Shown here: positions 1-8,986 of the stretch, one piece after another
Numbering within the stretch: the stretch's first letter is position 1
Layout of the letters: each line of letters starts with the position of its first letter
From: Deltaproteobacteria bacterium
Lineage (GTDB): Bacteria; Myxococcota_A; Polyangia; JACPQR01
Length of the DNA stretch: 64,000 bases
Direction of reading: 5' to 3'
Assembly (NCBI GenBank): GCA_016190375.1
Contig: JACPQR010000156.1
Location: 40,839-104,838, forward strand
Made by a program: the position numbers and the translations under genes
The notes under the pieces: model-generated
What the model was told of the DNA's origin: nothing
Databases searched by the model: none
The model's input: only the letters and a program-made list of their open reading frames with translations

Positions 1-1
1 C

Positions 2-325
2 GGGCCCTGGCTCGACCTGGTCTGTTCGTTCGCGCTCGAGCGGCCGCGCGGGATCGACGTGGTCGTGGCGACCGACGGGATCGCGGGGCCCCCAGCGAGC
101 GCAGCTCGCTGGGGTGCGACCCTCCGGTCGGCGGCGTCCCGCGCGTTCGGAGCGCTCCTGGCCCGCGGGCCGGCCGTGCGCCGGACCCGCGCATCCGAGA
201 TCGACGCCGTGCTCACGCGACTGGCACACGCGAGGGTGCGCGCGCTCCTCGTCGACAGGGCCAGCGGGAAGGCATTCGGCAAGGAGCATCAGCGGGCCCT
301 CGCGCGGGTCGAGCGAGCAGCATGA
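2..325 (+). CDS. C-terminal fragment of an unidentified protein, cut by the window edge
   Basis: An open frame runs from the first bases to a TGA at 323-325, about 107 residues, with its N terminus outside the window. No catalytic motif is visible; the segment is Ala/Arg-rich with a short hydrophobic strand (DVVVATDG). The stop overlaps the ATG of the transglutaminase gene in an ATGA at 322-325, so the two are translationally coupled. Transglutaminase and MoxR genes are often preceded by a DUF58 gene, so this could be a DUF58 C terminus. That guess rests on context only, because the residues do not resemble the usual DUF58 tail. Confidence 0.5.
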   Translation, partial: GPWLDLVCSFALERPRGIDVVVATDGIAGPPASAARWGATLRSAASRAFGALLARGPAVRRTRASEIDAVLTRLAHARVRALLVDRASGKAFGKEHQRALARVERAA

Positions 326-2511
326 TCGATCGCCGGCGGGACAGCTTCTTCGTCGTGGCCCTTCGCGCCCTCGCCCTGGGCGTCGTCGGGCTCGCCTTCG
401 CGTGGCGCGTCGCGCTCCCCGAAGGCTTGGCCGCGGCAGGGATCGGGGCGGCGCTCGGAGTGTTCTTCGGCCAGCGCCTCGGCGAGTCGCGCTACAGGAC
501 GGTGTTGGTCCTCGCGACCGCCGCCCTGATGGTGGCCGCCGGTGTCACGGGTCGGGCGCTCCTGGTCGGATCCACGGGCCTGGTCGTCGCCTTCGGGATC
601 GAGCGCGCCCTGGTCGTTGCCGACGTGGTCCAGTACGGGCTCGGGCTCGCCGGAGCGAGCGCGTTTCTCAGGGCCGCGGCGGTGCGCGTGAGGACGCTCG
701 TCGTCCTCGAGGTCGCGGCCGCGGGAGCTGCCCTGGCATCTCTCGTGGGCGCGCACCGCGACGGTGCAATCAATCGTCCGATGGAGCTCGCCGACTGGGC
801 CTGGGCGCGAGGCGAGGACCCGGCGGTGCTCCTCGTGTGGCTGGGCGCCGCCGCGACGGTGGTCCTCGTCGTTCTCCTGCTCGGAGAGCGGCGGGCGCGC
901 CGGGCGCCGCTGCACATCGCGGCCGTCGTCGGGTTGCTCGCGCTGCTGCTCGCGGGGATCCGCGTGTTCGGTCTTCCGGCTCCGCCCGCCGCCGGCGACC
1001 TGGGGCTCACCGGAAAGCCGCAGGCCGGACGACCGGAAGGCAAGGCGAATGCCCGCGGGCAAAGAGGCGGCAGGTCGGACCAGCTCACGGATCTGCCCTT
1101 CCGCGACGAGTACTCGAGCTCGGGAGGCGACGCGCCGGTCGCAGTCATCTTGCTCCACGACGATTACTCGCCGCCTTCGGCCGCCTACTACTTCAGGCAG
1201 GCGACCTTCAGCCAGTACAACGGGCACAGGCTCGTTGCGCCGACGCGCTCCGACGTGGACCGGGACCTGTTGCCGAGCTTCCCGACCGATCCGGTCACCG
1301 TTGCCGAGCCGCCCCCGTCCGACGGCCGAGCACGGGTTGCGACCACGGTCGCGCTCCTGGTCGACCACCTGAAGCCATTTGCGCTCGAGTCGCCGCTGTC
1401 GGCCAAACCCGCGCAGAACCCGGACCCGGCGCGCTTCAGGCGAGCGTACCGCGTCTCGTCGCAGTCGATCGCCCAGCCCTACGAGGCGCTCCTCGGCCAC
1501 GCCGCGGGTGAGCCGTCCTGGTCCGCCGACGTGCTCCGGCACTACACCGAGACGCCGCCCGATCCCCGATACGGGGCGCTCGCCGACGAGATCGTCCAGG
1601 GGCTCGTCCCCCAGTACGCCGAGGACCCCCTGGCGAAGGCCCTGGCGATCAAGGACTGGCTGGACGAGAACGGGACCTACAGCCGCAGGAGCCGTCACGC
1701 GGAGGCGCAGGACCCGACGGCGGACTTCCTCTTCGGCGATCGAACGGGCTACTGCGTGCACTTCGCGCACGCGGCGACCTACCTGTATCGCTCCGTCGGC
1801 GTCCCCGCGCGAGTGGCCTCGGGCTACGCGGTCGGCGAGCAGAACCGGGCCGGCGGGTCGAGCATCATGGTCCGCGGCAAGGAGGCCCACGCGTGGCCCG
1901 AGATCCATCTGTCCGGCGTCGGCTGGCTGGTCGTCGACATCCAGCCGCACCGTAGCCTGGAGCCGCCCGATGGGCCGCCAGATCGGGACCTTCAGAGGAC
2001 GCTGGGGGAGATGGCTCGGGGACAGCACCGTCCCGAGGACAAGCGACACGAGGAGGGGCGTGGCCGGGGGCGCGAGCTCGTCCGTGCGGCCTCTCGGGTG
2101 CTCCAGGCCCTGGGGCGCGCGCTCGGTCCGGTCGCGCTCGGAGTCCTCGTTCTCCTGTACGCGATCAAGCTCTACCGCCGCTTCCTCGCGTTCCGGCTCG
2201 TGGGACCGGTGGCCCGGCCGAGGCTGGCGTATCGCGCCGCCCTCGACCGGCTCTCGGAGGTGGGTGCGACCAGATTCCGCGGTGAGACGCGCGAGGCGTT
2301 CGCGGCGCGAATCGAGGGGCTCTCTCCGACGTTGGTCCGACTCACCTGGGCGCACTTGGCGGTATTCTTCGGATCTCCGGGCGGCGTCCCGGAGAGGGAT
2401 CACATCGGCAGGATGCCCGGCGCCGTTGGCCGCGAGGTCAGACGGCGGGTGCCGGCATGGCGCTGGGCGCTTGGACTCGTCAACCCCGTTTCGTGGCTGC
2501 AGTCGAGATGA
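322..2511 (+). CDS. Membrane-anchored transglutaminase-like cysteine protease (TgpA type)
   Basis: 729 residues. The first 220 or so hold several hydrophobic helices, followed by an extracytoplasmic region and a transglutaminase-core domain around residues 440-545. The expected triad is visible: Cys478 in TGYCVHFAHA, His523 in EAHAWPE and Asp539 in VVDIQP. One more membrane helix (about 605-625) precedes a C-terminal DUF4129-like tail (LAYRAALDRL...GETREAFAARI). This order matches the TgpA/DUF3488 family, whose members act on periplasmic substrates that mostly remain unknown. The gene is coupled by ATGA overlaps to the genes on both sides; the downstream MoxR ATPase is the usual partner. Family assignment is firm, the substrate is not known. 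Confidence 0.88.
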   Translation: MIDRRRDSFFVVALRALALGVVGLAFAWRVALPEGLAAAGIGAALGVFFGQRLGESRYRTVLVLATAALMVAAGVTGRALLVGSTGLVVAFGIERALVVADVVQYGLGLAGASAFLRAAAVRVRTLVVLEVAAAGAALASLVGAHRDGAINRPMELADWAWARGEDPAVLLVWLGAAATVVLVVLLLGERRARRAPLHIAAVVGLLALLLAGIRVFGLPAPPAAGDLGLTGKPQAGRPEGKANARGQRGGRSDQLTDLPFRDEYSSSGGDAPVAVILLHDDYSPPSAAYYFRQATFSQYNGHRLVAPTRSDVDRDLLPSFPTDPVTVAEPPPSDGRARVATTVALLVDHLKPFALESPLSAKPAQNPDPARFRRAYRVSSQSIAQPYEALLGHAAGEPSWSADVLRHYTETPPDPRYGALADEIVQGLVPQYAEDPLAKALAIKDWLDENGTYSRRSRHAEAQDPTADFLFGDRTGYCVHFAHAATYLYRSVGVPARVASGYAVGEQNRAGGSSIMVRGKEAHAWPEIHLSGVGWLVVDIQPHRSLEPPDGPPDRDLQRTLGEMARGQHRPEDKRHEEGRGRGRELVRAASRVLQALGRALGPVALGVLVLLYAIKLYRRFLAFRLVGPVARPRLAYRAALDRLSEVGATRFRGETREAFAARIEGLSPTLVRLTWAHLAVFFGSPGGVPERDHIGRMPGAVGREVRRRVPAWRWALGLVNPVSWLQSR

Positions 2512-3539
2512 TGATGGAACAGCTGGATGCAAAGCCCCTGAACCCCTCCGGAGCGCCACCCTCGTCTCTCGCGGGTGCTCGCGAGGTGGCCGACCGGCTG
2601 CGCGCGCGGCTCGCCGCCGCGGTGCTCGGCCGGGACGAGGTGATCGAGCTCATGCTCGTCGCGCTCCTCGCCGACGGACACGTGCTGCTCGAGGACTACC
2701 CCGGGTCCGGAAAGACCACCCTCGCGAAGGCGCTCGGCGACGCGATCGTCGACGACCTGCCTGACGACGACATCCCGAGCTTCCGCCGGATCCAGTTCAC
2801 GCCGGACCTGTTGCCGTCGGACGTGACTGGCGTGTCGATCTTCGACGCGCCGACCTCGACGTTCCACTTCCGCCGCGGGCCTGTGTTCGCCTACGTCCTT
2901 CTCGCCGACGAGATCAACCGCACCTCGCCCAAGGTCCAGTCGGCGATGCTCGAGGCGATGGCCGAAAAGCAGGTCACGGTGGACAACGTCACGCACAAGC
3001 TCGACGAGCTGTTCTTCGTGATCGCCACCCAGAACCCGCTGGACCTGGCGGGGACGTACCCGTTGCCGGTCGCGCAGCTCGATCGATTCCTCTTCAAGCT
3101 CAGGATGGAGCACATCTCGCGCGACGCCGAGCTCGAGGTCCTGGCGACCTGGCAGACGCGCCTCGAAGGCCCGGGCGACGAGCCTCGAGTGACCCGCACG
3201 CAGGTCATCGAGTCGCGGCGCGTCACGCGGGCATCGGTCGTCCTGGCCGCGCCCGTCCGCGAGTGCCTCGTGGACATTGCCCGGACCCTGCGCCTGGACA
3301 AGCGCGTCCTGCAGGGCGCCTCGACCCGCGCGCTCGTCCTCGCGCTGCCGGCGCTGCAAGCGCGCGCGATGCTGCACGGCCGCGACTTCGCCTCCGCGGA
3401 GGACATCGCGGTCCTGGCGCCGCGGATCTTCGGCCACCGCATCGAGCTCGCGCCCGGCGTGGACGATCCAGACGTGGTCATCTCCGAGTGCGCGGCCGGC
3501 CCGATCGAGAAGCTGGCGCGGGCGTCGCTGCGAGGATGA
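2508..3539 (+). CDS. MoxR-family AAA+ ATPase
   Basis: 343 residues from the ATG at 2508, which overlaps the transglutaminase stop as ATGA; an upstream in-frame ATG at 2457 would overlap that gene by 55 bases and is less likely. Walker A is YPGSGKTT (residues 64-71) and Walker B is LLADEIN (Asp134, Glu135). A sensor-like segment ATQNPLDLAG and the arginine-containing VAQLDRF follow, as in MoxR proteins. MoxR ATPases act as chaperone-like factors for VWA-domain or membrane partner proteins. Its place between a transglutaminase and a TPR protein suggests it serves an envelope-associated complex, which is an inference from context. Confidence 0.93.
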   Translation: MMMEQLDAKPLNPSGAPPSSLAGAREVADRLRARLAAAVLGRDEVIELMLVALLADGHVLLEDYPGSGKTTLAKALGDAIVDDLPDDDIPSFRRIQFTPDLLPSDVTGVSIFDAPTSTFHFRRGPVFAYVLLADEINRTSPKVQSAMLEAMAEKQVTVDNVTHKLDELFFVIATQNPLDLAGTYPLPVAQLDRFLFKLRMEHISRDAELEVLATWQTRLEGPGDEPRVTRTQVIESRRVTRASVVLAAPVRECLVDIARTLRLDKRVLQGASTRALVLALPALQARAMLHGRDFASAEDIAVLAPRIFGHRIELAPGVDDPDVVISECAAGPIEKLARASLRG

Positions 3540-5527
3540 AGCGGCCGACCCTCGCCCTGATCGCGCTCCTCGTTCCCGCCGAGATCGGAGCGCAGGACGT
3601 CGATCCCGGGCTCGCCGGGACCGCCGAGGAGCGGCAGCTCTGGGCCTTGACCAGCGACCGCAGCTACGTCCAGGCACGCGAGCTGGCCGAGCGGATCCTG
3701 CGGGTTGCGCCGCGGTCGTGGGCAGCTCACTTCGCCCTGGGCGTCGTGCAGCACTACGCGGAGGGGAACCTTGCCCGGTCGCTCTACCACCTCGAGCAGG
3801 CGCGGGCGCTCTTCGAGGCGCGCTACGGCCCGACGCCCGACCCGTCGAAGCCCTGGAGGTGGCACGCCCAGACGCTGATCGAGGCGTCCTGGACGGCGCA
3901 GGACATGGAGCGCCCGGCCGAGCAGATCCGCTTCCTGGACGCGCACGACCTCGCGTACGACCCGGACTACGCCGCGCAGCACGCCTGGCCGTACATGAAG
4001 CTCGACCGCTTCGATGAGGCGCGCGCCTGGGCGGCGCGTGCGCTCGCGTCTGGCGACGAGTGGCAGCACAAGGTCGCGCGCACGGCGCTCTGCGCGGTCG
4101 AGTACGAGGCCGGCTCCAGGGAGGCGAGCTACGCCGCGTGCCTCGCGGCGGCGCGGGCGGTCGCGGAAGGCTCGGGCGACGGGGGCGTCGAGCTGTCGAA
4201 CGCCGCGCTCGGGGCGATGCAGCTGTTGCGCTTCGACGAGGCGGAGCGGCTGCTCCGGGAGTCGACGGACAAGAGCGTCGAGGACTACGCGAACCCCTGG
4301 TCCGGGCTCACGGCGCTGTACACGCGGCAGGGGCGGGTCGCCGAGGCGGTGGCCGCGCTGCGCGAGGCACAGGACTACCGCATGCGCCGCCCGGCGTACC
4401 TCGGCCAGCAGGACCAGGCCGAGATCGAGTCGCACGTCGCGACTCTCCTCCTCCTGGGCGGGCGGGCGCCCGATGCGCTGCCGATCACGCAGAGGTCCCT
4501 CGACCGGCCTGACCGGGAGGGCGGCGAGAGCGGCGAGGCGTGGCAGTCGATCTCGGCGACCGCAGTCCTCGACGCGGTCGCGCACCGCGAGGCCGCCGAG
4601 ATGGCGACCGAGGCCGCGAGCTGGGAGCCGTTCTTCGAGAGCCTCCTGTCGCGAGTCGAAGCGGTGCGCCTCGGCTGGCTGGCCTGGAGGAGCGAGCGGA
4701 TGGCCGCTGCGCTCCTGTCCGATCCCGAGCGGATCGAACAGACCCTCAGGGTGGGTCTGCCCGGCGGCGCCTCGCTCCTCGAGGCGTGGCTGCCCGAGCT
4801 GTCCCTCCTTCTCGGTCCCGGGGTGGTTCGCGCCGCCGTGGGCCGGGCGAGGGCGCGCGAGACGTTCCGCCCCGTCCTCGCGTACCTCGACGCCGCCGAG
4901 TCGGAGGCGGCGCTCCGCGCGGGCGACGTCGCCGAGGCGCGTGCGCTCGCCGCGCGTGCGCTCCGGGACCTGCCGCGGGGCGAGGCGCTCCTCGCCGCGC
5001 GCGCCGCGGCGGTCGCGGGGGCAGCGGCAACCGAGGCGGGCGACGTCGGCGCGGCGGTCTCGAGCTATGGCCTCGTGATGCAGAGGGATCCGGCGCTGAT
5101 CCGGCGGCTCGGTCTGCGGCTCCCCGTTCGGATCACGCACGACGGGTCGACCGTCGGTCGCGAGGCAGCCGATCTCCTGCGCGCCTCACCCCGCTTCGAA
5201 GAGGAGGCAGGCGCCGTGTTCGTCCTGAGCCTCGGCCGTGGTGAGGCCTGCCTGAAGGACCCGTCCGGCGCCATCCTCGATTGCGTGACGCCCCGCCCGC
5301 GCCGGCGCGGCCGGCCGGCGCGGGACGCCGGCGAGATCGCCCGAGAGCTCGTGGCCGCCCTGCACCGCGAGGCGTTCGGCGCCCGCGTGGACCTCACCCA
5401 GGCAGACCTGCAGTCGCTCGACGGCTCGACGACGAGCGCAAGCGGCCGCAGCGCGCGCCGCATCCAGAGCGTCATCGACTCGATCCTCCCGGACGCCCAC
5501 GCGCCCTCCCCGCCGCGGGGCCCCTGA
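3536..5527 (+). CDS. Exported tetratricopeptide-repeat protein
   Basis: 663 residues from the ATG at 3536, which overlaps the MoxR stop as ATGA. An N-terminal signal sequence (MKRPTLALIALLVPAEIGAQ) predicts export. The mature protein is almost entirely helical, with degenerate TPR-like pairs such as AHFALGVVQHYAEGNLARS, a run of Ala/Glu-rich helices, and a C-terminal domain from about residue 540 with one short strand (VFVLSLGRGEACL). No enzyme motif is visible. The position at the end of a transglutaminase-MoxR cluster fits a periplasmic scaffold for that system. The tail is Pro/Arg-rich and probably disordered. Confidence 0.82.
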   Translation: MKRPTLALIALLVPAEIGAQDVDPGLAGTAEERQLWALTSDRSYVQARELAERILRVAPRSWAAHFALGVVQHYAEGNLARSLYHLEQARALFEARYGPTPDPSKPWRWHAQTLIEASWTAQDMERPAEQIRFLDAHDLAYDPDYAAQHAWPYMKLDRFDEARAWAARALASGDEWQHKVARTALCAVEYEAGSREASYAACLAAARAVAEGSGDGGVELSNAALGAMQLLRFDEAERLLRESTDKSVEDYANPWSGLTALYTRQGRVAEAVAALREAQDYRMRRPAYLGQQDQAEIESHVATLLLLGGRAPDALPITQRSLDRPDREGGESGEAWQSISATAVLDAVAHREAAEMATEAASWEPFFESLLSRVEAVRLGWLAWRSERMAAALLSDPERIEQTLRVGLPGGASLLEAWLPELSLLLGPGVVRAAVGRARARETFRPVLAYLDAAESEAALRAGDVAEARALAARALRDLPRGEALLAARAAAVAGAAATEAGDVGAAVSSYGLVMQRDPALIRRLGLRLPVRITHDGSTVGREAADLLRASPRFEEEAGAVFVLSLGRGEACLKDPSGAILDCVTPRPRRRGRPARDAGEIARELVAALHREAFGARVDLTQADLQSLDGSTTSASGRSARRIQSVIDSILPDAHAPSPPRGP

Positions 5528-5563
5528 TCTGCAGGCCTCGCGACGACCGCGTGAGGCCAGATC
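5526..5563 (+). terminator. Hairpin just after the TPR gene
   Basis: GATCT-gca-GGCCTC pairs with GAGGCC-AGATC, giving an interrupted stem that starts on the last base pairs of the TPR stop codon. There is no U-run behind it, so it may be a weak or Rho-assisted terminator, or simply the end of the operon before the next ATG at 5580. Confidence 0.3.
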
Positions 5564-5579
5564 GGATAGGATCGCCGCG

Positions 5580-7430
5580 ATGGGCCTGCGAGAGGCAACC
5601 GCTGCGATGGGCCTCTTGGTGGCCGCGTGCGACGCGGGGAACTACGAGGTGCGCATCCACGTGCCGGGTGGGCCGGACCGTGCGGTCGAGGTCGAGGTCT
5701 CGCTGGTCCGTTCGTGCGGCGAGGTCGTGGTAATCGGCGAGGCGCCCGCCTCCTCGTTGAGGACAGTGGTCGTCGTGGCCGATCGGAGCGGGCCGCTTGG
5801 ACCCATCGAGGAGGGACCCTACGGGCTGTATGGGCGCGCTTGGGACGGGACTTGCCGCTTGTACGCGGCTGGTTGCTCGCAGATCCGGGTCGAAGGCGGA
5901 GGCAGCGGGGACCTGGACGTCTACCTCGCCGAGCTGTCGCCGCCGCGGGGCTGTGACGAGGGCGAGACGTGCAGGAGTGGCCGGTGCGTCGGGCCAGACG
6001 CCGGACTGGAGGTCGATGCTGGATCGGAGGCGGGCATCGACGCGGGGGCGGACGCCGGCTCCGAGCCGGATGCGAGCGTCGACGCGGGGGCGGACGCCGA
6101 CGCGGGATCCGAGTGCGACATCGACACCGACGGAGACGGCCATTTCTCCGTCGAGTGCGGGGGACTGGACTGCGACGAGGGCGACTCCTCGGTCCACCCC
6201 GGGGCGGCGGACAACGCGGACCGGGGGACCTGGCTGGTCGAGACCGTCGATTCGGGGAGCTCGACGGGCCGGTACACTTCGCTTGCCGTGGACTCGGCAG
6301 GTGCGGCCCACATCAGCTACGCCACCGGAGCAGGGGGCCTGGGCCACGCCACGAACGAGAGCGGAGAATGGGCGCTCCGGACGGTCGCCAAGGTCGGCGA
6401 CTACTCGTCCGTGGCAGTCGGCGCAAACGGAGTGGTCCACTTCGCCTACCACCAGTGGCTCGAGGGAGCCGGCGAAATCCGCCACGTCACGAACATCTGG
6501 AAGGGGGAGACGGTCGACGACGTGGACGGCGGTGGACAGGTCTCGATGGCGCTCGATGCGGTCGGCGGCGACGTGCACATCGCCTACTACGCGAGCGTCG
6601 AGGGAGCCGGAGACCTGCGCTACGCCACCAACCGAAACGGCGACTGGGAGACGCGGACCGTCGACGATACCGAAGGCGCCGGGGGGAACCCGTCGCTGGC
6701 GCTCGACGCAAACGGCGCGGTCCACATCGCCTATTCCCGATACGTGTGCCCGGAGGAGTGCTACCCCGACCCCGCGGAGCTGCGCCACGCGACGACGAAC
6801 GTGGACGGCGAGTGGGTCGTCGAGCTGGTCGACACCTTCGAGGCAGAGGCCCGCAACATGAGCTCGTCATTGGCGATCGACCAAGAAGACGGCTCGGCTC
6901 ACATCGCTTACTACTACTACACGGGCGAGCGGGACCTCCACTACGCCACCAACCGGAGCGGCGAGTGGGTGCTCGAAACGGTTGCCGAGGAGGACAACGC
7001 CGGAAACTACCCGTCGCTGGCGGTCGACGCGGACGGCGCGGTTCACATCGGCTACTACGATCAAGGCGGCGGCGCCGACCTCCGATACGTCACGAACCGC
7101 AGCGGCGACTGGGAGCACGATACCGTGGACACCGAAGGTCAAGCCATGTGGATGTCGCTCGCCGTCCACCGCGGCGATGTTCACCTCAGCTACCACGACT
7201 TCTCCTTCCCGGGATACCTGCGTCACGCCGTGAGCGGGCCTCGAGTCGACGGCATCGACCAGAACTGCGACGGCATGGACGGCGTGGACGCCGATGGGGA
7301 CGGACACGCCTCGTGGATGAGCGGTGGCGATGACTGCGACGACGACGACGAGACGGTGTTCCCCGAGGCACCGGAGCTCGGGGGCGATGGCATCGACCAG
7401 GACTGCGATGGGTTGGTCTTCGACGAGTGA
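5580..7430 (+). CDS. Lipoprotein with seven-bladed beta-propeller nested in a MopE-like metal-binding motif
   Basis: 616 residues. A short signal ends in a lipobox (GLLVAAC, Cys17). An Asp/Ala-rich linker (about residues 139-180) leads into DTDGDGHFSVECGG. Then come seven repeats of 40-48 residues, each with the pattern SLAVDxxGxxHIxYY...LRYATNRxGxWxxxTV, as expected for a seven-bladed propeller. The C terminus has DGIDQNCDG and a complete copy of DxDGDGH...DDCDDDD...DGIDQDCDG, the motif known from the copper-binding protein MopE of methanotrophs. The first motif appears split by the propeller. The product is probably surface-exposed; its ligand is unknown. A GATAGGAT sequence lies just upstream of the start. 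Confidence 0.85.
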   Translation: MGLREATAAMGLLVAACDAGNYEVRIHVPGGPDRAVEVEVSLVRSCGEVVVIGEAPASSLRTVVVVADRSGPLGPIEEGPYGLYGRAWDGTCRLYAAGCSQIRVEGGGSGDLDVYLAELSPPRGCDEGETCRSGRCVGPDAGLEVDAGSEAGIDAGADAGSEPDASVDAGADADAGSECDIDTDGDGHFSVECGGLDCDEGDSSVHPGAADNADRGTWLVETVDSGSSTGRYTSLAVDSAGAAHISYATGAGGLGHATNESGEWALRTVAKVGDYSSVAVGANGVVHFAYHQWLEGAGEIRHVTNIWKGETVDDVDGGGQVSMALDAVGGDVHIAYYASVEGAGDLRYATNRNGDWETRTVDDTEGAGGNPSLALDANGAVHIAYSRYVCPEECYPDPAELRHATTNVDGEWVVELVDTFEAEARNMSSSLAIDQEDGSAHIAYYYYTGERDLHYATNRSGEWVLETVAEEDNAGNYPSLAVDADGAVHIGYYDQGGGADLRYVTNRSGDWEHDTVDTEGQAMWMSLAVHRGDVHLSYHDFSFPGYLRHAVSGPRVDGIDQNCDGMDGVDADGDGHASWMSGGDDCDDDDETVFPEAPELGGDGIDQDCDGLVFDE

Positions 7431-7457
7431 GAAGGCCCCGTTTCCGCTCGAGGCTGG

Positions 7458-8213
7458 TCAGGCCGTCTTCTTCCGCTTCTTGCGCTTGCCCTTCGTCGAC
7501 TCGAGCGCCTTCTCGATCGTGGCGACGCAGGTCGACAGGACGCGGATGCGGGCCCAGTACTTGTCGTTTGCCTCGACGATCGTCCATGGGGCGCGCTTGG
7601 TGGAGGTCTTCTCGATCATCTCGCGGACGGCGGCCTCGTAGGCCGCCCACTTCTCGCGGTTTCGCCAGTCCTCCTCGGTGAGCTTCCAGCTCCTCAGGTG
7701 GTCGTTCTTGCGCGTCTCGAAGCGCCTGAGCTGCTCCGCCTTGGAGATGTGAAGCCAGAACTTGGCGAGGATCACGCCGGAGTCGACGAGCTGCCCTTCG
7801 AACTCCTCGATCTCGCGGTACGCGCGCTTCCACTCGTACTCCTTGGCGAAGCCCTCCACCCGCTCGACGAGCACGCGCCCGTACCACGTCCGGTCGAAGA
7901 CGCAGATCTGACCGCCGTCCGGAAGACGGCGCCAGAAGCGATAGAGGTAGTGCCGGACCTTGTCCTCGCCCTCCGGCGCGGCGATGGCGTGGACCTCGTA
8001 GAGCCTGGGATCGAGCGGCTGCGTCAGCCTCCGGATCGCGCCGCCCTTGCCGGCGGCATCCCATCCCTCGAAGGCGAAGACGCAGGACAGGCCTTCCTCG
8101 TGCACGCGCTGCGCGAGGGAACGAAGTCGGATCTGGTTTTCCTCGAGCTGGGCGGCGTACTTCTTCGCCGAGAGCGCCTTGTCGAGCTTGACTCGATCGA
8201 GCAGATGACTCAT
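7458..8213 (-). CDS. PPK2-family polyphosphate kinase, second half of a split Pap-like pair
   Basis: 251 residues. The start is the ATG at 8211-8213, overlapping the stop of the upstream PPK2 gene as ATGA. The Walker A loop is FEGWDAAGKGG (Lys56) and the Walker B/lid region is FDRTWYGR (106-113); the conserved EFEGQLVDSG and KFWLHISKAEQ segments are present. PPK2 enzymes transfer phosphate between polyphosphate and nucleotides. The tail is Lys/Arg-rich (KGKRKKRKKTA). Together with its neighbour it matches the two fused domains of polyphosphate:AMP phosphotransferase, here as two polypeptides. The exact nucleotide specificity cannot be read from sequence alone. Confidence 0.9.
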   Translation of the reverse strand: MSHLLDRVKLDKALSAKKYAAQLEENQIRLRSLAQRVHEEGLSCVFAFEGWDAAGKGGAIRRLTQPLDPRLYEVHAIAAPEGEDKVRHYLYRFWRRLPDGGQICVFDRTWYGRVLVERVEGFAKEYEWKRAYREIEEFEGQLVDSGVILAKFWLHISKAEQLRRFETRKNDHLRSWKLTEEDWRNREKWAAYEAAVREMIEKTSTKRAPWTIVEANDKYWARIRVLSTCVATIEKALESTKGKRKKRKKTA

Positions 8214-8938
8214 GAGGCCGTCCTTCCCCGGCCGAGGAGCGCCCTGTCGTAGGCGTCGATCAGGGTCGCGTAGACCTTGCGGTTTGCGAAGTGCTTGTCG
8301 TTGGCCTCCACCACCGTCCAGGGCGCCTGTTCGGTCGAGGTCTCGGCCAGCATCCGGTCGACCGCCTTCTCGTAGGCGGAGTACCGCGCGTTCTCGTTCC
8401 AGTCGTCCTCGGTGATCAGGTAGCGGCGCAGCGGATCCTTGGAGTACTTCTTGATCCGGTCCGCCTGCTCCTTGCGCGAGATGTGCATCCACGCCTTGAC
8501 GAGCAGCGTGCCGTCATCGACCAGGGCCTGCTCGAACTCCCGGATCTCGCGGTAGGCCCGGACGGCGTCCGCCTTGCTGACGCGATCGTCGAGCCGCTCC
8601 TTGAGCACGCGCCCGTACCAGCTCCGGTCGAAGATGGCCAGGACGCCTCTCCTCGGGAGGCGCAGCCAGAAACGGTAGAGCCACGGGCGATGCCGCTCCT
8701 CGGTCGTCGGCTCTCCGATCGCATGGACCTTGAAGCCGCGGGCGTCGAGCCGTTCGGTCAGGAGCTGGATGGCCGAGCCCTTGCCCGCGCACTCCCAGCC
8801 CTCGAAGACCACGATCGACGAGATCTTCCTGTCGAACGCGGCCTTGGTGAGGTCGGCGAGCCGCCGCCTGAGGTCCGGCAGCTCCTTCTTGAACGACTCC
8901 TTCGGCACGGACTGGGAGAGATCGATGTCGTCGAGCAT
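8210..8938 (-). CDS. PPK2-family polyphosphate kinase, first half of a split Pap-like pair
   Basis: 242 residues. Walker A is FEGWECAGKGS (Lys53) and the second motif is FDRSWYGR (103-110), followed by EFEQALVDDG and KAWMHISRKEQ. All key PPK2 residues are present, so both members of the pair look catalytically competent. It lies 48 bases downstream of the HEAT-repeat gene and overlaps the next PPK2 gene by four bases. Equal stoichiometry and a heterodimer are therefore plausible. In most bacteria with Pap the two domains are one chain of about 480-500 residues, which is close to the combined length here (493). Confidence 0.9.
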   Translation of the reverse strand: MLDDIDLSQSVPKESFKKELPDLRRRLADLTKAAFDRKISSIVVFEGWECAGKGSAIQLLTERLDARGFKVHAIGEPTTEERHRPWLYRFWLRLPRRGVLAIFDRSWYGRVLKERLDDRVSKADAVRAYREIREFEQALVDDGTLLVKAWMHISRKEQADRIKKYSKDPLRRYLITEDDWNENARYSAYEKAVDRMLAETSTEQAPWTVVEANDKHFANRKVYATLIDAYDRALLGRGRTAS

Positions 8939-8986
8939 CGGCGCCGGACGATATCACCAATCGGCGAGCTCCGAGGCCCTCGGAAG

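Noticed and set aside
2..325. Calling the first partial gene a DUF58 protein
   Set aside because: The neighbourhood fits, but the visible residues carry no DUF58 signature, so only a partial unknown protein is claimed.
289..2559. A 756-codon open frame on the minus strand opposite the transglutaminase gene
   Set aside because: It is antisense to a gene with intact catalytic motifs, is Arg/Asp/Gly-rich, and shows no domain. Long antisense frames are expected at this GC content.
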